From positions 434,001-498,000 of the forward strand of contig CAXXGR010000002.1 of assembly GCA_963678775.2 (NCBI GenBank): a stretch of DNA of 64,000 nucleotides. Direction: 5' to 3'. Each line of letters opens with the position of its first letter. The first letter of the stretch is position 1. Of the stretch, positions 24,923-35,276 are shown in pieces. The translations under genes and the position numbers were made by a program. This DNA is from JBFHIJ01 sp963678775 (GTDB lineage: Bacteria > Bacteroidota > Ignavibacteria > Kapaibacteriales > UBA2268). Under the pieces are notes generated by a model. That model ran no database searches. It had not been told where the DNA came from and was given only the letters and a program-made list of their open reading frames with translations.

Positions 24923-27244
24923 ATGAAAAACCTAAATACGATATTGATTCTAATTTTTTCCCTATTTACAGCAACAACAGCCGTAGAGTGGGAAGAGATA
25001 AAATGTGATGTAAAGAGTACTCCTAGTGCCGTGTTCAAAGCTGGTGATACAATATACATCGGACATTATGGCATTGCAAAATCCACTGATGGAGGCAAGA
25101 CTTTTAAGAAAATAAATAAAGTAGTTGACGGTGATAGAGAGTTTGATCTTGCAGATGAAGGGTATAAGATAAAAAGACTTGAAATGAACGACGAAGGATA
25201 TTTATTAGCATCGGTTGAAGGTTTTGGCATGTTAATAACAAAAGATGGTGGAGATACATGGTTTCCAACTACTCAAACAAAACCAGAAGGATTTAGGATA
25301 TCTGATTTGAATTCTGATTTTTTAAGATTTAAGATTAGCTACGAAAATGACATAATCGCCTCTAGAAGATATTATCAACTTAAACGTTCGAGGGATAACG
25401 GGAAAAATTGGGAAAGTGTTGTATGGAATTCAAAAGACACCAATTATGTATCGTCAGTAATGTATATCAAAGAAAGGCATGAATTCCTATTTGAAATTAG
25501 ATCAAATGAATATATTGATAAGTTTGTCTTTTATAATCCTATAACTGAAAGAATAAGCGAAAGAAAAATAGAAAAATTTGATAAAGAGAACAACAATGAA
25601 TATGCTTCCGAATATTTTCTATATAAGGATAATGTTTATTGCTATAATAATTCAGGTCCAGAATCTAAACTTGCGAAATACAATTCGGAAAGACAACAGT
25701 GGGAAGATATTGCAAATATTGGTGAAGTAGCCACAGAACTAAATATTCAAAATGGAAAGTATCCATATTATTATAATTTAGTACATTATGGCAATACTTG
25801 GCTTCTTGAAAGTGATGTAAGAGTTACTTTTACAACAAACTATAAGACATATTATTTATTCAGCTCTGATAATGGTAATACATGGCAAAAGTTTGAAATG
25901 CCAATTAGAGGAATGTTTGATTGCTTAGCATTTAGAAATCAGAATAACAAATTTGATACAATTGATTTGCAATCAAATAGATACTACTTTGAAAAAAATA
26001 CTAGAAAACATATTTATAATATAGAAAACCAAGAGCTAGATGAAGTCAATAATTATTCTGCTCAAGTATCGCCAATAGAAAATTACAGAAAAAAAGATAA
26101 TCAGCAAATATGCTTGCTGTATGATGAGGGTGAACCTATTTGGACATCTGAAAATGGCAAGTGGAAACATATACTAGGGAAGCATTATGCATGGCCAAAT
26201 TTTGATGGATCAGCTTATATTCTTACTAAGAGTGTTTTGTGCTATTATCCAAATTGGAATGAATTAAATACTATATCGAAAGATACTCTAACACATTTTC
26301 ACTGGCTTTATAATCATACTATCACAGAACATTATACAGATTGTGTAACCAACACATTTGGCAATTTGATGTGTTTAAATAAATACAGTATGTATTCTAG
26401 TATGTATTCTAATAATTATACTGGGACATATATCTATGAAAGAGGTAGGGAAATTATGAAGCTGGATAGAGCTGATTATATAGGTAATATTACTTCGGAT
26501 TATAAATATTGTGTTATAAAGATGCCTAACTGGAATATGATGTCTGAGTCACAAAAAGATAGCATTGCTTCAACTACTTATAAAATAATAATTGGCGATA
26601 ATAAGGGTAAGATAAAAGAAATAAATACTAATGCCAAAGCTATACCTAGCTATCTAAAACTTGATTGTGCAGATCAAACTTTGATTTTTTTACATAATGG
26701 AGGCATAGATATTACAAGGAACTTCGGCAGCTCGTGGGATAATATTTGCAAATTGCCTAATTCTATATTAGATAGATGGCAAGGCATTCATAGAACTCCA
26801 ATAAGGCTCAAAAATGACTTGATCTACCTAAAAACAAACAAACTGCTCCTTCGCTCGCACGATGGCAAATACTGGGAAAATATACTGGAAGGCACTTCCA
26901 AAGCAAAGATAATAGATTTCGAATTTGATCCGGATAATTATGCTTATGTGTATACCACAAATGGTGCTTTTATTTCAAGTGAAAATATGGCAGATGCTAT
27001 TGAAGCTTGGAAAGAAGATGATATAGACTTCAATTTTTCTGTTTCTAGTGACAAAAAAACTCTGCAAATCACCGGCTCTGACAAAATCAATAATATTTAT
27101 GTCAGCGAATCTGATATAGAACTTCGACGCATTTCCGAGAGTAATTTTGATATTTCCAATCTTGATGCACAAAACTACTTCCTCAGAGTGCAGCTTGAAG
27201 ATAGGAAAGTGGTTTATAAACAACTTGTTTTAGCGGCGGAGTAG
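24923..27244 (+). CDS. Secreted Asp-box (BNR-type) repeat protein with type IX-like C-terminal tail
   Basis: 773 residues. Signal peptide about 1-21 (LILIFSLFTATTA). Asp-box motifs S/T-x-D-x-G-x-x-W/F are scattered: KSTDGGKTF, ITKDGGDTW, SRDNGKNW, SSDNGNTW, TRNFGSSW, indicating a beta-propeller like sialidase/YCF48-type proteins. The last 70 residues (NIYVSESDIELRRI...FDISNLDAQNYFLRVQ) resemble a Por/type IX secretion sorting domain, which fits FCB bacteria. Probably cell-surface or secreted; ligand unknown. No catalytic sialidase set was recognised. Confidence 0.8.
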   Translation: MKNLNTILILIFSLFTATTAVEWEEIKCDVKSTPSAVFKAGDTIYIGHYGIAKSTDGGKTFKKINKVVDGDREFDLADEGYKIKRLEMNDEGYLLASVEGFGMLITKDGGDTWFPTTQTKPEGFRISDLNSDFLRFKISYENDIIASRRYYQLKRSRDNGKNWESVVWNSKDTNYVSSVMYIKERHEFLFEIRSNEYIDKFVFYNPITERISERKIEKFDKENNNEYASEYFLYKDNVYCYNNSGPESKLAKYNSERQQWEDIANIGEVATELNIQNGKYPYYYNLVHYGNTWLLESDVRVTFTTNYKTYYLFSSDNGNTWQKFEMPIRGMFDCLAFRNQNNKFDTIDLQSNRYYFEKNTRKHIYNIENQELDEVNNYSAQVSPIENYRKKDNQQICLLYDEGEPIWTSENGKWKHILGKHYAWPNFDGSAYILTKSVLCYYPNWNELNTISKDTLTHFHWLYNHTITEHYTDCVTNTFGNLMCLNKYSMYSSMYSNNYTGTYIYERGREIMKLDRADYIGNITSDYKYCVIKMPNWNMMSESQKDSIASTTYKIIIGDNKGKIKEINTNAKAIPSYLKLDCADQTLIFLHNGGIDITRNFGSSWDNICKLPNSILDRWQGIHRTPIRLKNDLIYLKTNKLLLRSHDGKYWENILEGTSKAKIIDFEFDPDNYAYVYTTNGAFISSENMADAIEAWKEDDIDFNFSVSSDKKTLQITGSDKINNIYVSESDIELRRISESNFDISNLDAQNYFLRVQLEDRKVVYKQLVLAAE

Positions 27245-27336
27245 ATGCATGATGCCAACTTCATATCTTTATCTTCAACTATCCCAGATTTGTACATTAG
27301 GCAATGCCATATTATCAAATCAGTGCAACGGCGTTA

Positions 27337-27367
27337 GGTCACTGAGCGAACGTATAGAGTCGAAGTG
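27337..27367 (+). repeat. Solo right arm of the palindrome-array family
   Basis: GGTCACTGAGCGAACG then GAGTCGAAGTG, the complete right-arm motif of the 4.4-6.8 kb units, alone between convergent genes. The rest of 27245-27476 shows no gene. Confidence 0.8.
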
Positions 27368-27476
27368 TAGCCCGCCGCACATAACAATATTTTCTTACTA
27401 AGCAAATAGCATTTAACCAGAACTTTACTGGCATTTTCAAGATAGCTTGTTTTCTATTGACAAATCCAAAACAAAG

Positions 27477-28007
27477 TTATGCAATACTATTAGCAACATT
27501 TTCGATTAGTTTGATATTACCAAGGTTTTTTCCGTAGTCTACCATAGTCAGCTTAAAGCTTGGGGTACTTGAAACTTGATATTCAAATTCAGAATCATTT
27601 TCTGACTTGAGTATAATCCTTATTTCTTCGCCCCAAGAATAAAATGACATACCGTTCCTTAATAAGAATCCGTTTTCAATTTCAGACATTTCCATGCCGG
27701 CAATTTTTTCATTAGTCTTTAGTTTTTCGATCAGTTGAGTCAAATTTAAGTCCGTTTTAAAGATTCTTGTTTGCTTCCGTGCTAAAGTATCATATGTAAG
27801 TTCTTTGATACCCATCTTTTTTAGTCTTCTTTTATTGTAGCTAACCAAAACTAAAGACATAAAAGTGCCGAAAGATAGGGTTAAAAACAGGGTTTCCCAT
27901 AAAACAATCTCTTCATTAAAGGCATAATCAAAAGCTGCCATAATCAGTCCGTACGGGACGCCTGTCCATAAGAATGTTTTTATGTATAATTTTGTTATTG
28001 GTTTCAT
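27477..28007 (-). CDS. Small membrane protein of unknown function
   Basis: 176 residues from the ATG at 28007, which has AGGA at SD distance; an in-frame TTG at 28061 lacks this. Two membrane helices (about 8-27 and 35-52), then a basic stretch and a cytosolic domain of about 120 residues with alternating beta segments. No family recognised. Follows the HEAT-like gene by 85 bp on the same strand; a shared transcript is possible. Confidence 0.7.
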   Translation of the reverse strand: MKPITKLYIKTFLWTGVPYGLIMAAFDYAFNEEIVLWETLFLTLSFGTFMSLVLVSYNKRRLKKMGIKELTYDTLARKQTRIFKTDLNLTQLIEKLKTNEKIAGMEMSEIENGFLLRNGMSFYSWGEEIRIILKSENDSEFEYQVSSTPSFKLTMVDYGKNLGNIKLIENVANSIA

Positions 28008-28092
28008 GAGGGTGTTCCTATAGTGTTTATTGTTTTGTCTATCTGAAAAATTACAATTCAATTGCTTAGCAATCTTTAGCTTATCTCGCAGT

Positions 28093-29700
28093 TTATTTCT
28101 TACCGAAGATAAAAGGTATATTTTTAGGCACTTCTATGCCCATTGTTATTGCTTTTTTATAGCAATTGATAACATAATTTTTGTCTTCTTGGGTTTGTGT
28201 TGTAGCCAGTCTAGTTGTATAGTGTTCCCAGGATATTAAATATGTTCTTGCCATTATTTGAATCTTTTCATCCTTTTCTGTCAGTGCTTTTAAATAATCT
28301 CCTGCGACTGACCAACCGCTAAATTTATTAAACAAACGGAGAATTATTTTCTTACCGCTAATATCAGTTATATCATAAAGGCTTCGGAGTCTTTGGAAAT
28401 CAATACCTTGTTTTAATAGCAAAGATTCAGCAGCTTTTCTTGGTTTTACAAGAGTTTCAGTTTCAAGTATTTGATAAGCTTTTTCTTTTCCTAAATGAGG
28501 ATTGAGATTGTAAATCGCAATTAGAGCAGCAGTTCTTATGTTAGCTGTTCCAGAATCCAAATATTGTTGAATTAGTGGTATCTCATTTTTATCTGCTACT
28601 TCTGATAAACCCAAAATTGAACCAGCTATATGTATTTGATTGTATAAACTTTTCTTGTAAATGTCTTGAAAATCATAATCACATATTTTTTGTAATAATT
28701 TTCTTACTAGAGATCTTACAGGTGCAGATATGTCAAAGATTAAATTACGCAAAACCGGTTCATATTCATCAAGCTCTTGAGTTGCAATCAAATTCAAAAT
28801 TCCCTGTCTAACCTTTAATGATTTATCAGTGTGGAGTTGAATAAGAACAGTTTTCTTATCTTCGACTTTATCATAGTATTTTATCAATAATAATCGAATC
28901 AGATAACACGTATCAGTTAGCATCAGGTTAAGAAGTTCTCTATCTATTGTACCTGTTTTGATCAATGCTTTATAATAAAAAAGTCTACCGCCCTCATCTA
29001 ATTCTTGTAGTTGTTCATTTGAAAGTTTTGTCTGAACTATCAAATTTGTTATCCTGTTATATATTTCAGATAAGTCAACTCTTTGGATGCGTTGTAACCA
29101 GATAATCAATTTGTGATTTTGAATGAAAAAGATTGGGTTTTCTTGCTCTATAACTTTTTGAATAGCAATTTCTGCTTTATCACGAATCGGTCTAACCCAA
29201 TCTGTAAGCCGATAAAGAATAAAAGGGAAGGTCTGTTGATTTGGAAAGTTAATTATCCGGTTAAGAGCTTCTTCTCTTACATATCCATTGGAATTCATGG
29301 AACTAATGCCTAATAAAGTTAGCTTTACTTCCAGATCAAACCTGTCAAATTTATTTATGTCGTATATGTTTAGATGTAAATGTCTGAAAGTATCGTACAG
29401 CTCTGTTTTTTTGAAAGCATGTACGGAATGAAAAAGCCTATGTACTGCTTTCGCTGCTTTCCTTGCTACTTCAGTTTCAGGATGTAATGTATACTCAAAT
29501 ATAGTAATGATTTGCTCAAATGCATTGCAAGAATCAAAGTCAGGAATATGTTCTGTTGGTTCGTGTAGACGTGTTTGTTTGTATTCTGTATTATCAGATA
29601 AACTCTCAATAGAATCAGATTCAGCAGATTTTTTTACGGTCACGGAAGTAAGTTTGCTGTTCCTTGTTTGTCCAAATATCTTTTTGAAAAGGTTTATCAA
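28093..29700 (-). CDS. HEAT-repeat-like alpha-helical protein
   Basis: 535 residues if started at the TTG at 29700 (MINLFKKIFG); the frame stays open to a GTG at 29838, but that lies inside the terminator of the upstream gene, so the longer form is unlikely. The sequence is a series of paired helices with HEAT-like rhythm (VARKAAKAVHRLF, VREEALNRII, RPIRDKAEIAIQKV, VRQGILNLIA, APVRSLVRKLL, NIRTAALIAIYNL), pointing to a protein-binding scaffold. No catalytic motif or membrane segment except possibly the hydrophobic N-terminus. Function unknown. Confidence 0.75.
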   Translation of the reverse strand: MINLFKKIFGQTRNSKLTSVTVKKSAESDSIESLSDNTEYKQTRLHEPTEHIPDFDSCNAFEQIITIFEYTLHPETEVARKAAKAVHRLFHSVHAFKKTELYDTFRHLHLNIYDINKFDRFDLEVKLTLLGISSMNSNGYVREEALNRIINFPNQQTFPFILYRLTDWVRPIRDKAEIAIQKVIEQENPIFFIQNHKLIIWLQRIQRVDLSEIYNRITNLIVQTKLSNEQLQELDEGGRLFYYKALIKTGTIDRELLNLMLTDTCYLIRLLLIKYYDKVEDKKTVLIQLHTDKSLKVRQGILNLIATQELDEYEPVLRNLIFDISAPVRSLVRKLLQKICDYDFQDIYKKSLYNQIHIAGSILGLSEVADKNEIPLIQQYLDSGTANIRTAALIAIYNLNPHLGKEKAYQILETETLVKPRKAAESLLLKQGIDFQRLRSLYDITDISGKKIILRLFNKFSGWSVAGDYLKALTEKDEKIQIMARTYLISWEHYTTRLATTQTQEDKNYVINCYKKAITMGIEVPKNIPFIFGKK

Positions 29701-29807
29701 TTTTAGTATAGTCTTACATTTGTTTATATATTCTAACTTTTCCCCAAATATACAAAAAAACACATCATACTGCAATCTATAGTAAATTCTAATAAATATA
29801 TCACACG

Positions 29808-29849
29808 AAAAAAAGCTGCCTATTTGTAGCGTTTGCACAGATAGACAGC
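29808..29849 (-). terminator. Intrinsic terminator of the serine palmitoyltransferase-like gene
   Basis: GCTGCCTATTTGT (29815-29827) pairs with ACAGATAGACAGC (29837-29849), 11 of 13. On the minus strand seven T follow (A-run 29808-29814). It ends 30 bp after the stop at 29880. Confidence 0.75.
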
Positions 29850-29879
29850 CTCTTTATATTTTTAAGCAATGTGAAGAGT

Positions 29880-31085
29880 TTATTTCACAAGACCTAATTC
29901 TTTACCTACTTTAGTAAAGACATCAATCATTTTATCTAAATGGTGTTTCTCATGAGATGCCATATAGCTAGTACGCATCATACTCATGTGAGGTGGCACT
30001 CCCGGTGGAATAAATGCGTTTACAAAGACGCCATTATCAAATAATTTCTTCCACATTGCAAATGCTATATCCACTTCACCTACTATAACCGGCACTATAC
30101 CTGTTTGGCCACCAACTACTTTAAAGCCTACTTCGGATAGATGTTTTCTCATGTATTCAGCATTGTTTACTAATTTGTCTACTAACTCCGGTTGTTCTTC
30201 CAATATGTCCAGAGCAGCTAAAGTAGCGGCACAAGACGGAGGAGTCGGGCTAGCACTAAATATAATTGCAGGAGAATTATGTTTTAAATAATTAATAACT
30301 CTTTCCGGACCTGCTACGTACCCACCAAGAGAAGCAAATGTCTTGGAAAAAGTACCCATAGTCATGTCTGTTTCTTTTACTAAGTCGTAGTGGCTCGGAG
30401 TTCCTCGTCCACCTTTACCAATAACACCAACAGAGTGAGCGTCATCAATAAGAACTCTAGCACCATATTTTTTCGCAACTTTAATCAAATCCGGCAAATT
30501 AACGATTTCACCAGTTACAGAAAATACACCGTCCGACACGATAAATTTGCCTGCACCTTCAGGTATTTTTGCAAGGACTCTTTCGAGGTCTTCCATATCG
30601 TTGTGCTTGTAACGAACAAAATCTGTAAAAGCACCTTTTGCTAACATTGCACCGCTAATAATGCATGCGTGATTTTCTTTGTCAGAGATAATATAATCAC
30701 CTCTTTGAGCGATAGAAGAGATAACTCCTAAAGCCGTCTGGTAGCCTGTACTAAATAAAAGCACAGCTTCAACACCTAAAAACTTAGCAAGTCTTGCTTC
30801 GAGTTCAACGTGCAAATCTAAAGTACCAGTTAGATATCTAGAGCCTGAGCAACCTGTGCCATATTTCTCAACGGCTTGATTAGCCGCTGCTTTTACTTTT
30901 GGATGAGCTGTGAGCCCAAGGTAGTTATTAGAACCACCCATTATCATATTTTTACCGCCAATAGTTACTTCCGGCCCTTCATTTTCTTGAATTGGGTGGA
31001 AATACGGGTAAAGCCCTGCTTCTTTTACTTCGTCAGCGAGAGTGAAGTCATAACACTTTTGGAAAACGTCCACTAAACACCCCAT
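29880..31085 (-). CDS. spt: Alpha-oxoamine synthase, probably serine palmitoyltransferase
   Basis: 401 residues, PLP fold type I. Seen: GLYPYFHPIQ near residue 25, SNNYLGLTAHP, GTGCSGSRYLTGTLDLH, LIDDAHSVGVIG, and the PLP lysine in GTFSKTFASLGGYVAG. The N-terminal PYF motif and GxNxYxGLT pattern fit the Bacteroidetes serine palmitoyltransferase better than 8-amino-7-oxononanoate synthase or KBL, which are the alternatives. Would condense serine with a fatty acyl-CoA/ACP to 3-ketosphinganine, the first step to sphingolipids. No biotin genes nearby, which also argues against BioF. Confidence 0.82.
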   Translation of the reverse strand: MGCLVDVFQKCYDFTLADEVKEAGLYPYFHPIQENEGPEVTIGGKNMIMGGSNNYLGLTAHPKVKAAANQAVEKYGTGCSGSRYLTGTLDLHVELEARLAKFLGVEAVLLFSTGYQTALGVISSIAQRGDYIISDKENHACIISGAMLAKGAFTDFVRYKHNDMEDLERVLAKIPEGAGKFIVSDGVFSVTGEIVNLPDLIKVAKKYGARVLIDDAHSVGVIGKGGRGTPSHYDLVKETDMTMGTFSKTFASLGGYVAGPERVINYLKHNSPAIIFSASPTPPSCAATLAALDILEEQPELVDKLVNNAEYMRKHLSEVGFKVVGGQTGIVPVIVGEVDIAFAMWKKLFDNGVFVNAFIPPGVPPHMSMMRTSYMASHEKHHLDKMIDVFTKVGKELGLVK

Positions 31086-31310
31086 TTATAGACTATTTAT
31101 AAATATATTTCATGTGTATATTACCAAGGAATACAAAGATATGATACTAAGTATTAATATAAAAACAAAATAATATTGCACGAGATATAATTTTTAGGTA
31201 TGTTTTTTGGTATACCAATTAATACTAATAAAATATCACTTGCGTTACTTAAATATATTGGTTAAATACTACGATAAAAAGTACTTTCTGTTACAAATAA
31301 GGGAAATGAA

Positions 31311-33140
31311 ATGCAGAAGATACTATTATACTGTTGGTTATTATTAGCAATTACTTGTGCTTTAGTATCTGAAGAGCAAGACAAATATTTATTGCTTAGA
31401 GATGCTGATAGTAAAAATTTTGGAGCTTTATTTGAATATATGGACGCCAATGCTCCAAGCGAAGATGCTTTTGTAGCTTTGATGAGAATAGTCGCACCAC
31501 ACATAAAAGGTAAGGACTGGGGAACCGTTGTTACTTTACTTAATTCATATAGTACTAAATTCCCGGATAAAAAAAATGAGATAGAGAAAATCATTACGAT
31601 ACTTCAAGCTCCGGAAGAGAAGCTAATCGAAGATAACTTAGGCGATATTATCAATACAGCATCTTCTGAATTTTCACCTATCCTGAGAGCTGATATGTCG
31701 CAAATATATTACACTTCCAATCCGCTATCCAGAGCAGACAACCAAGAAGATATATATGTTGCTAATTATTCTGAAACTGAGGGTTGGTATCACGCATCAA
31801 AACTTAGAGGGTCAGTTAGAACTCGGCGAAGCGAAGCTGCTCAGAGTTTGAGCGTAGATGGCAGGATCATGTATGTCTATGGCAATTATTCAGATAGCTA
31901 TGGGCGTGGTGATTTATACGAATTCTATTGGCAGGACAGTTTGTGGGGTGGTAGAAAACATTTGGAAGCTCCCATTAATACAAGATATTATGAAGGCGAT
32001 GCAAATATATCAACAAATGGAGATGCTCTGTTTTTTGTGAGTGAAAGACCTGGCTCTGTAGGAGAAACTAATTTTGTACCCGGAAATAAAGACACTGTTA
32101 AAAACTATTTTCATGGTTCATTTTTTGGGAATACCGATATTTATGTTGCTCTCAAAACTGACAGCGGCTGGAGCAAACCAATAAACCTTGGCTCTATGAT
32201 AAATACACCTTTTGCAGAAAGGAAACCTCAACTTCACGCAGATGGAAAAACCCTATATTTCAGCAGCGAAGGGCATGCAGGGTTAGGCAGATTAGATGTA
32301 TATGTATCAAGGCGTTTAAGCGAAGATTCGTGGACAGAATGGAGCGAACCGATTAACTTAGGTAAAGAGATAAATGGATCAGGCAGAGATTGGGGGATAT
32401 ACGTAATACCAAAGGGCGATGATGCTTACTTTTCATCAAGTGATAAAATCCATAATCATGGTCTTTCTGATATATATAAAATAAAGCTGCCACAATTTGC
32501 CAGACCATATCCTGTAGTAGCTATAGATGGGAAAGTAATAGACCAAGACGGCAATCCGCTCCAGGCAGAGATTGTTTGGGAAGATTTGAGCGTGGACAAA
32601 GAGATTAGTAAAATAAAAAGTAACTCCTCAGATGGTAAGTTTTTCTTTATACTTCCTGCAGGAAAAAAATATGGCTATCATGCTAGAAAAGATGGCTACT
32701 ATCCTATTTCTAAAAATCTCGACCTGAGTAAAACTAACAAGTATAATAATATCTCAGACACTTTAACTATGATAAACATAGAAAATTTGGTCAATGGGAC
32801 TTCCCTTATTAATAATATTTTCTTTGAGTATGACAAGGCAGTCCTAATGCCGGAGTCTTTCCCTGAGCTTAATCGTTTAGTTAAAATGTTAGAAGGTTTG
32901 CCTGGCGTGAAAGTTGAAATAATCGGACATACTGATAATATTGGTACTGACGAATATAACTTAACCCTTTCAGAAGAAAGAGCAAAATCTGTAATCGAAT
33001 ACTTACGCAATCACGGACTCAAGGAAATGGAGTTTATTGCGAAAGGTTACGGCAAAAAAATGCCAATAGTAAATAACGAAACAGACGAAGGAAGAGCACA
33101 AAACAGAAGGGTTGAATTTAGAATCATAAAAATTAAGTAA
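31311..33140 (+). CDS. OmpA-family protein with PD40 repeats
   Basis: 609 residues. Signal peptide about 1-19. Residues 110-395 hold PD40/TolB-like blades (SPILRADMSQIYYTSN, DGRIMYVYGNYS, DGKTLYFSSEGHAGLG), then a carboxypeptidase-regulatory-like domain (about 405-475) and a C-terminal OmpA domain (about 500-605) with IIGHTDNIGTDEYN and AQNRRVEFR for peptidoglycan binding. Layout is typical of Bacteroidota envelope proteins such as the PorE-like group. Anchors outer membrane to cell wall; exact partner unknown. Confidence 0.88.
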   Translation: MQKILLYCWLLLAITCALVSEEQDKYLLLRDADSKNFGALFEYMDANAPSEDAFVALMRIVAPHIKGKDWGTVVTLLNSYSTKFPDKKNEIEKIITILQAPEEKLIEDNLGDIINTASSEFSPILRADMSQIYYTSNPLSRADNQEDIYVANYSETEGWYHASKLRGSVRTRRSEAAQSLSVDGRIMYVYGNYSDSYGRGDLYEFYWQDSLWGGRKHLEAPINTRYYEGDANISTNGDALFFVSERPGSVGETNFVPGNKDTVKNYFHGSFFGNTDIYVALKTDSGWSKPINLGSMINTPFAERKPQLHADGKTLYFSSEGHAGLGRLDVYVSRRLSEDSWTEWSEPINLGKEINGSGRDWGIYVIPKGDDAYFSSSDKIHNHGLSDIYKIKLPQFARPYPVVAIDGKVIDQDGNPLQAEIVWEDLSVDKEISKIKSNSSDGKFFFILPAGKKYGYHARKDGYYPISKNLDLSKTNKYNNISDTLTMINIENLVNGTSLINNIFFEYDKAVLMPESFPELNRLVKMLEGLPGVKVEIIGHTDNIGTDEYNLTLSEERAKSVIEYLRNHGLKEMEFIAKGYGKKMPIVNNETDEGRAQNRRVEFRIIKIK

Positions 33141-33215
33141 CCTTATCTCGGTACTATGATATAAGCAAAAATATCTATATATTGATAAATTCTAAAAAAT
33201 ACCAGATGATTCTAA

Positions 33216-35276
33216 ATGAAAATTATTATATTATTGCTATTTAGTCTTATTGTCATGCAAAATGAGCTTACAGCCTCTGTCCAGCAAGACTCTATTAAAA
33301 TTAATGAAATCCAAAATTTATTGGTATTAGGGCGCTCACTAAGTATAAGAAACACAGATTCTACACTATTTGTATACAAGCAGGCAGTTATAAAAAGTCA
33401 TGAATTGCAAGATAAATATTATTTGGCTTTTTCGCTTGCCAATTATGGTGTTTCGCTTGCATATATCGCTGAAGACAGCAATGCAATAGACACGTTAAAA
33501 TTGTCTTCCCGCATCGCACAAGAGACAGATTCGGCTTTTGTAGTTGTATATGCACTAAGTCAGATAGGTACTATATATAAGAAACTGGGTATATACGATA
33601 GTGCTTTTGTGTATTTCAATCTGGCTGAGCAAAAGTATAATTCCTTTGTTGCCAATAAAGAAGTTATAAATGAAAGACCACTTAAAGTGGCAGCAGTATT
33701 ATATACTGATTTAGGTTTATTGTATGATGATATGGATTACTTTAAGGACGCGCTTACTTATTTCAATAAGTCTCTGGAAATAGCAAACCAACTCTCGGAT
33801 GATGTACGACTTGCGGGCACCTATATCAATATTGCTAATGTATATAATGAAGAGACAGAATATAATGATGTACAAAAAGCATTGAATTATTATAGGAAAG
33901 GGCAGGCAATTTGCGAAAGAATTGATCACAGAAGATATCTGGCGAATGTGTATGGCAACCTTCTCAATATTTTTACTGAACTCAACCAGTTAGACAGTGC
34001 TGATTATTACTATAAGAAGTCTCTTGTAATTATTAACGATATTCACAATGATTATTCTTTTGCCGTTGTACATCTTGGATATGCAAATCTGCTTGAAAAA
34101 AAAGGCAAATACCAACAGCAAATTCAAGTGTTAGAAAAAGGATATAAGGCCTCCACTAAGAACTCTTATAATAAACTAAGTTCAAATTATGCTTTGAAAT
34201 TAGCGATGGTATATAAGCAGTTGAACCAACCTGCCAAAGCATATGATTACCTGTGGACTCATTTGGAATTGCAAGATAGCCTATATGACCAAAGTATAAA
34301 TGACAAGCTCATGCAGCTACGGATCTCATCTCTGCAAGAACAAAAAATAAGCGAAATTAATTTAATTACAAAAGAAAAAGAGCTTTTAGCAGCACAAAAA
34401 GACACAAGTTTTATAATTAATATATCTCTTTCCCTTGGGGCTTTATTTTTTATGCTTGCAGCTTTCTTTCTCTACAGGGCAAATAAGCAAAAGAGTATTT
34501 ACAGCTCCGAATTAGAAATCAAAAATGATAAGTTAGATATAGCAATTCACAATTTATCTAAGTATCAAATGGAACTTGAACAAACAAATCAATCTAAGGA
34601 TAAATTCTTTTCCATTATAGCTCATGACCTAAGAAATCCCCTTTCAAGCTTTATCACCGTAACTGAGTTTTTGAATAATGACTTTGATACATTAGACAAT
34701 GTAGAAAAGAAAGAGTTTATCAATGATATGCTCAATTCTTCTAAACTGCTTTTTGGTTTACTAGAAAATTTACTTTATTGGTCTCGCTCTCAGATGGGAG
34801 TAATAGAATTTAACCCTATGCCGTTAGATGTGAACTATCTGGCAAATCAGAGCGTAGAATTACTACAGATGCAGGCAAATAATAAAAATATTACTATTTC
34901 AACTGAAATAACAGACAATCTGCTATTAGAAGCAGATGCAAATATGCTGATGACAGTTATTAGAAATATAATATCCAATGCAATAAAATTTACTCCTAAA
35001 GATGGCAAAATATTAGTTAGTACAGGTTCTTTTGAAAAATATGTTTATATTAGAGTTAAAGATTCAGGAGTTGGAATTTCCGAAGAAAAAATTAAACAGC
35101 TGTTTGAGCCGTCTAATTTTGAATCTAATCCGGGCACTAATAATGAAAAGGGCACAGGACTAGGTTTAGTTTTGTGTAATGAATTTATACAAAAACATAA
35201 AGGACGTATCGACGTAATAAGCACAGTCAAGGAAGGCTCAGTATTTACCATTTTAATACCGAAAAACGATAAATGA
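33216..35276 (+). CDS. TPR-repeat sensor histidine kinase (first of a tandem pair)
   Basis: 686 residues. Signal/N-terminal anchor, periplasmic TPR repeats (about 40-370, e.g. ALTYFNKSLEIANQLSDD), a membrane helix about 397-417, coiled coil, HisKA with IIAHDLRNPL (His470), N-box NIISNAIKFTPKDG, G1 VKDSGVGIS and G2 KGTGLGLVL. Senses through TPR-peptide or protein contacts and phosphorylates an unidentified regulator. The stop overlaps the start of the second kinase by 4 bp (ATGA), so they are co-translated. No response regulator lies next to them. Confidence 0.92.
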   Translation: MKIIILLLFSLIVMQNELTASVQQDSIKINEIQNLLVLGRSLSIRNTDSTLFVYKQAVIKSHELQDKYYLAFSLANYGVSLAYIAEDSNAIDTLKLSSRIAQETDSAFVVVYALSQIGTIYKKLGIYDSAFVYFNLAEQKYNSFVANKEVINERPLKVAAVLYTDLGLLYDDMDYFKDALTYFNKSLEIANQLSDDVRLAGTYINIANVYNEETEYNDVQKALNYYRKGQAICERIDHRRYLANVYGNLLNIFTELNQLDSADYYYKKSLVIINDIHNDYSFAVVHLGYANLLEKKGKYQQQIQVLEKGYKASTKNSYNKLSSNYALKLAMVYKQLNQPAKAYDYLWTHLELQDSLYDQSINDKLMQLRISSLQEQKISEINLITKEKELLAAQKDTSFIINISLSLGALFFMLAAFFLYRANKQKSIYSSELEIKNDKLDIAIHNLSKYQMELEQTNQSKDKFFSIIAHDLRNPLSSFITVTEFLNNDFDTLDNVEKKEFINDMLNSSKLLFGLLENLLYWSRSQMGVIEFNPMPLDVNYLANQSVELLQMQANNKNITISTEITDNLLLEADANMLMTVIRNIISNAIKFTPKDGKILVSTGSFEKYVYIRVKDSGVGISEEKIKQLFEPSNFESNPGTNNEKGTGLGLVLCNEFIQKHKGRIDVISTVKEGSVFTILIPKNDK

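Noticed and set aside
29701..29838. Extended N-terminus of the HEAT-like protein from the GTG at 29838
   Set aside because: The start lies inside the upstream gene's terminator hairpin and the added residues look random.
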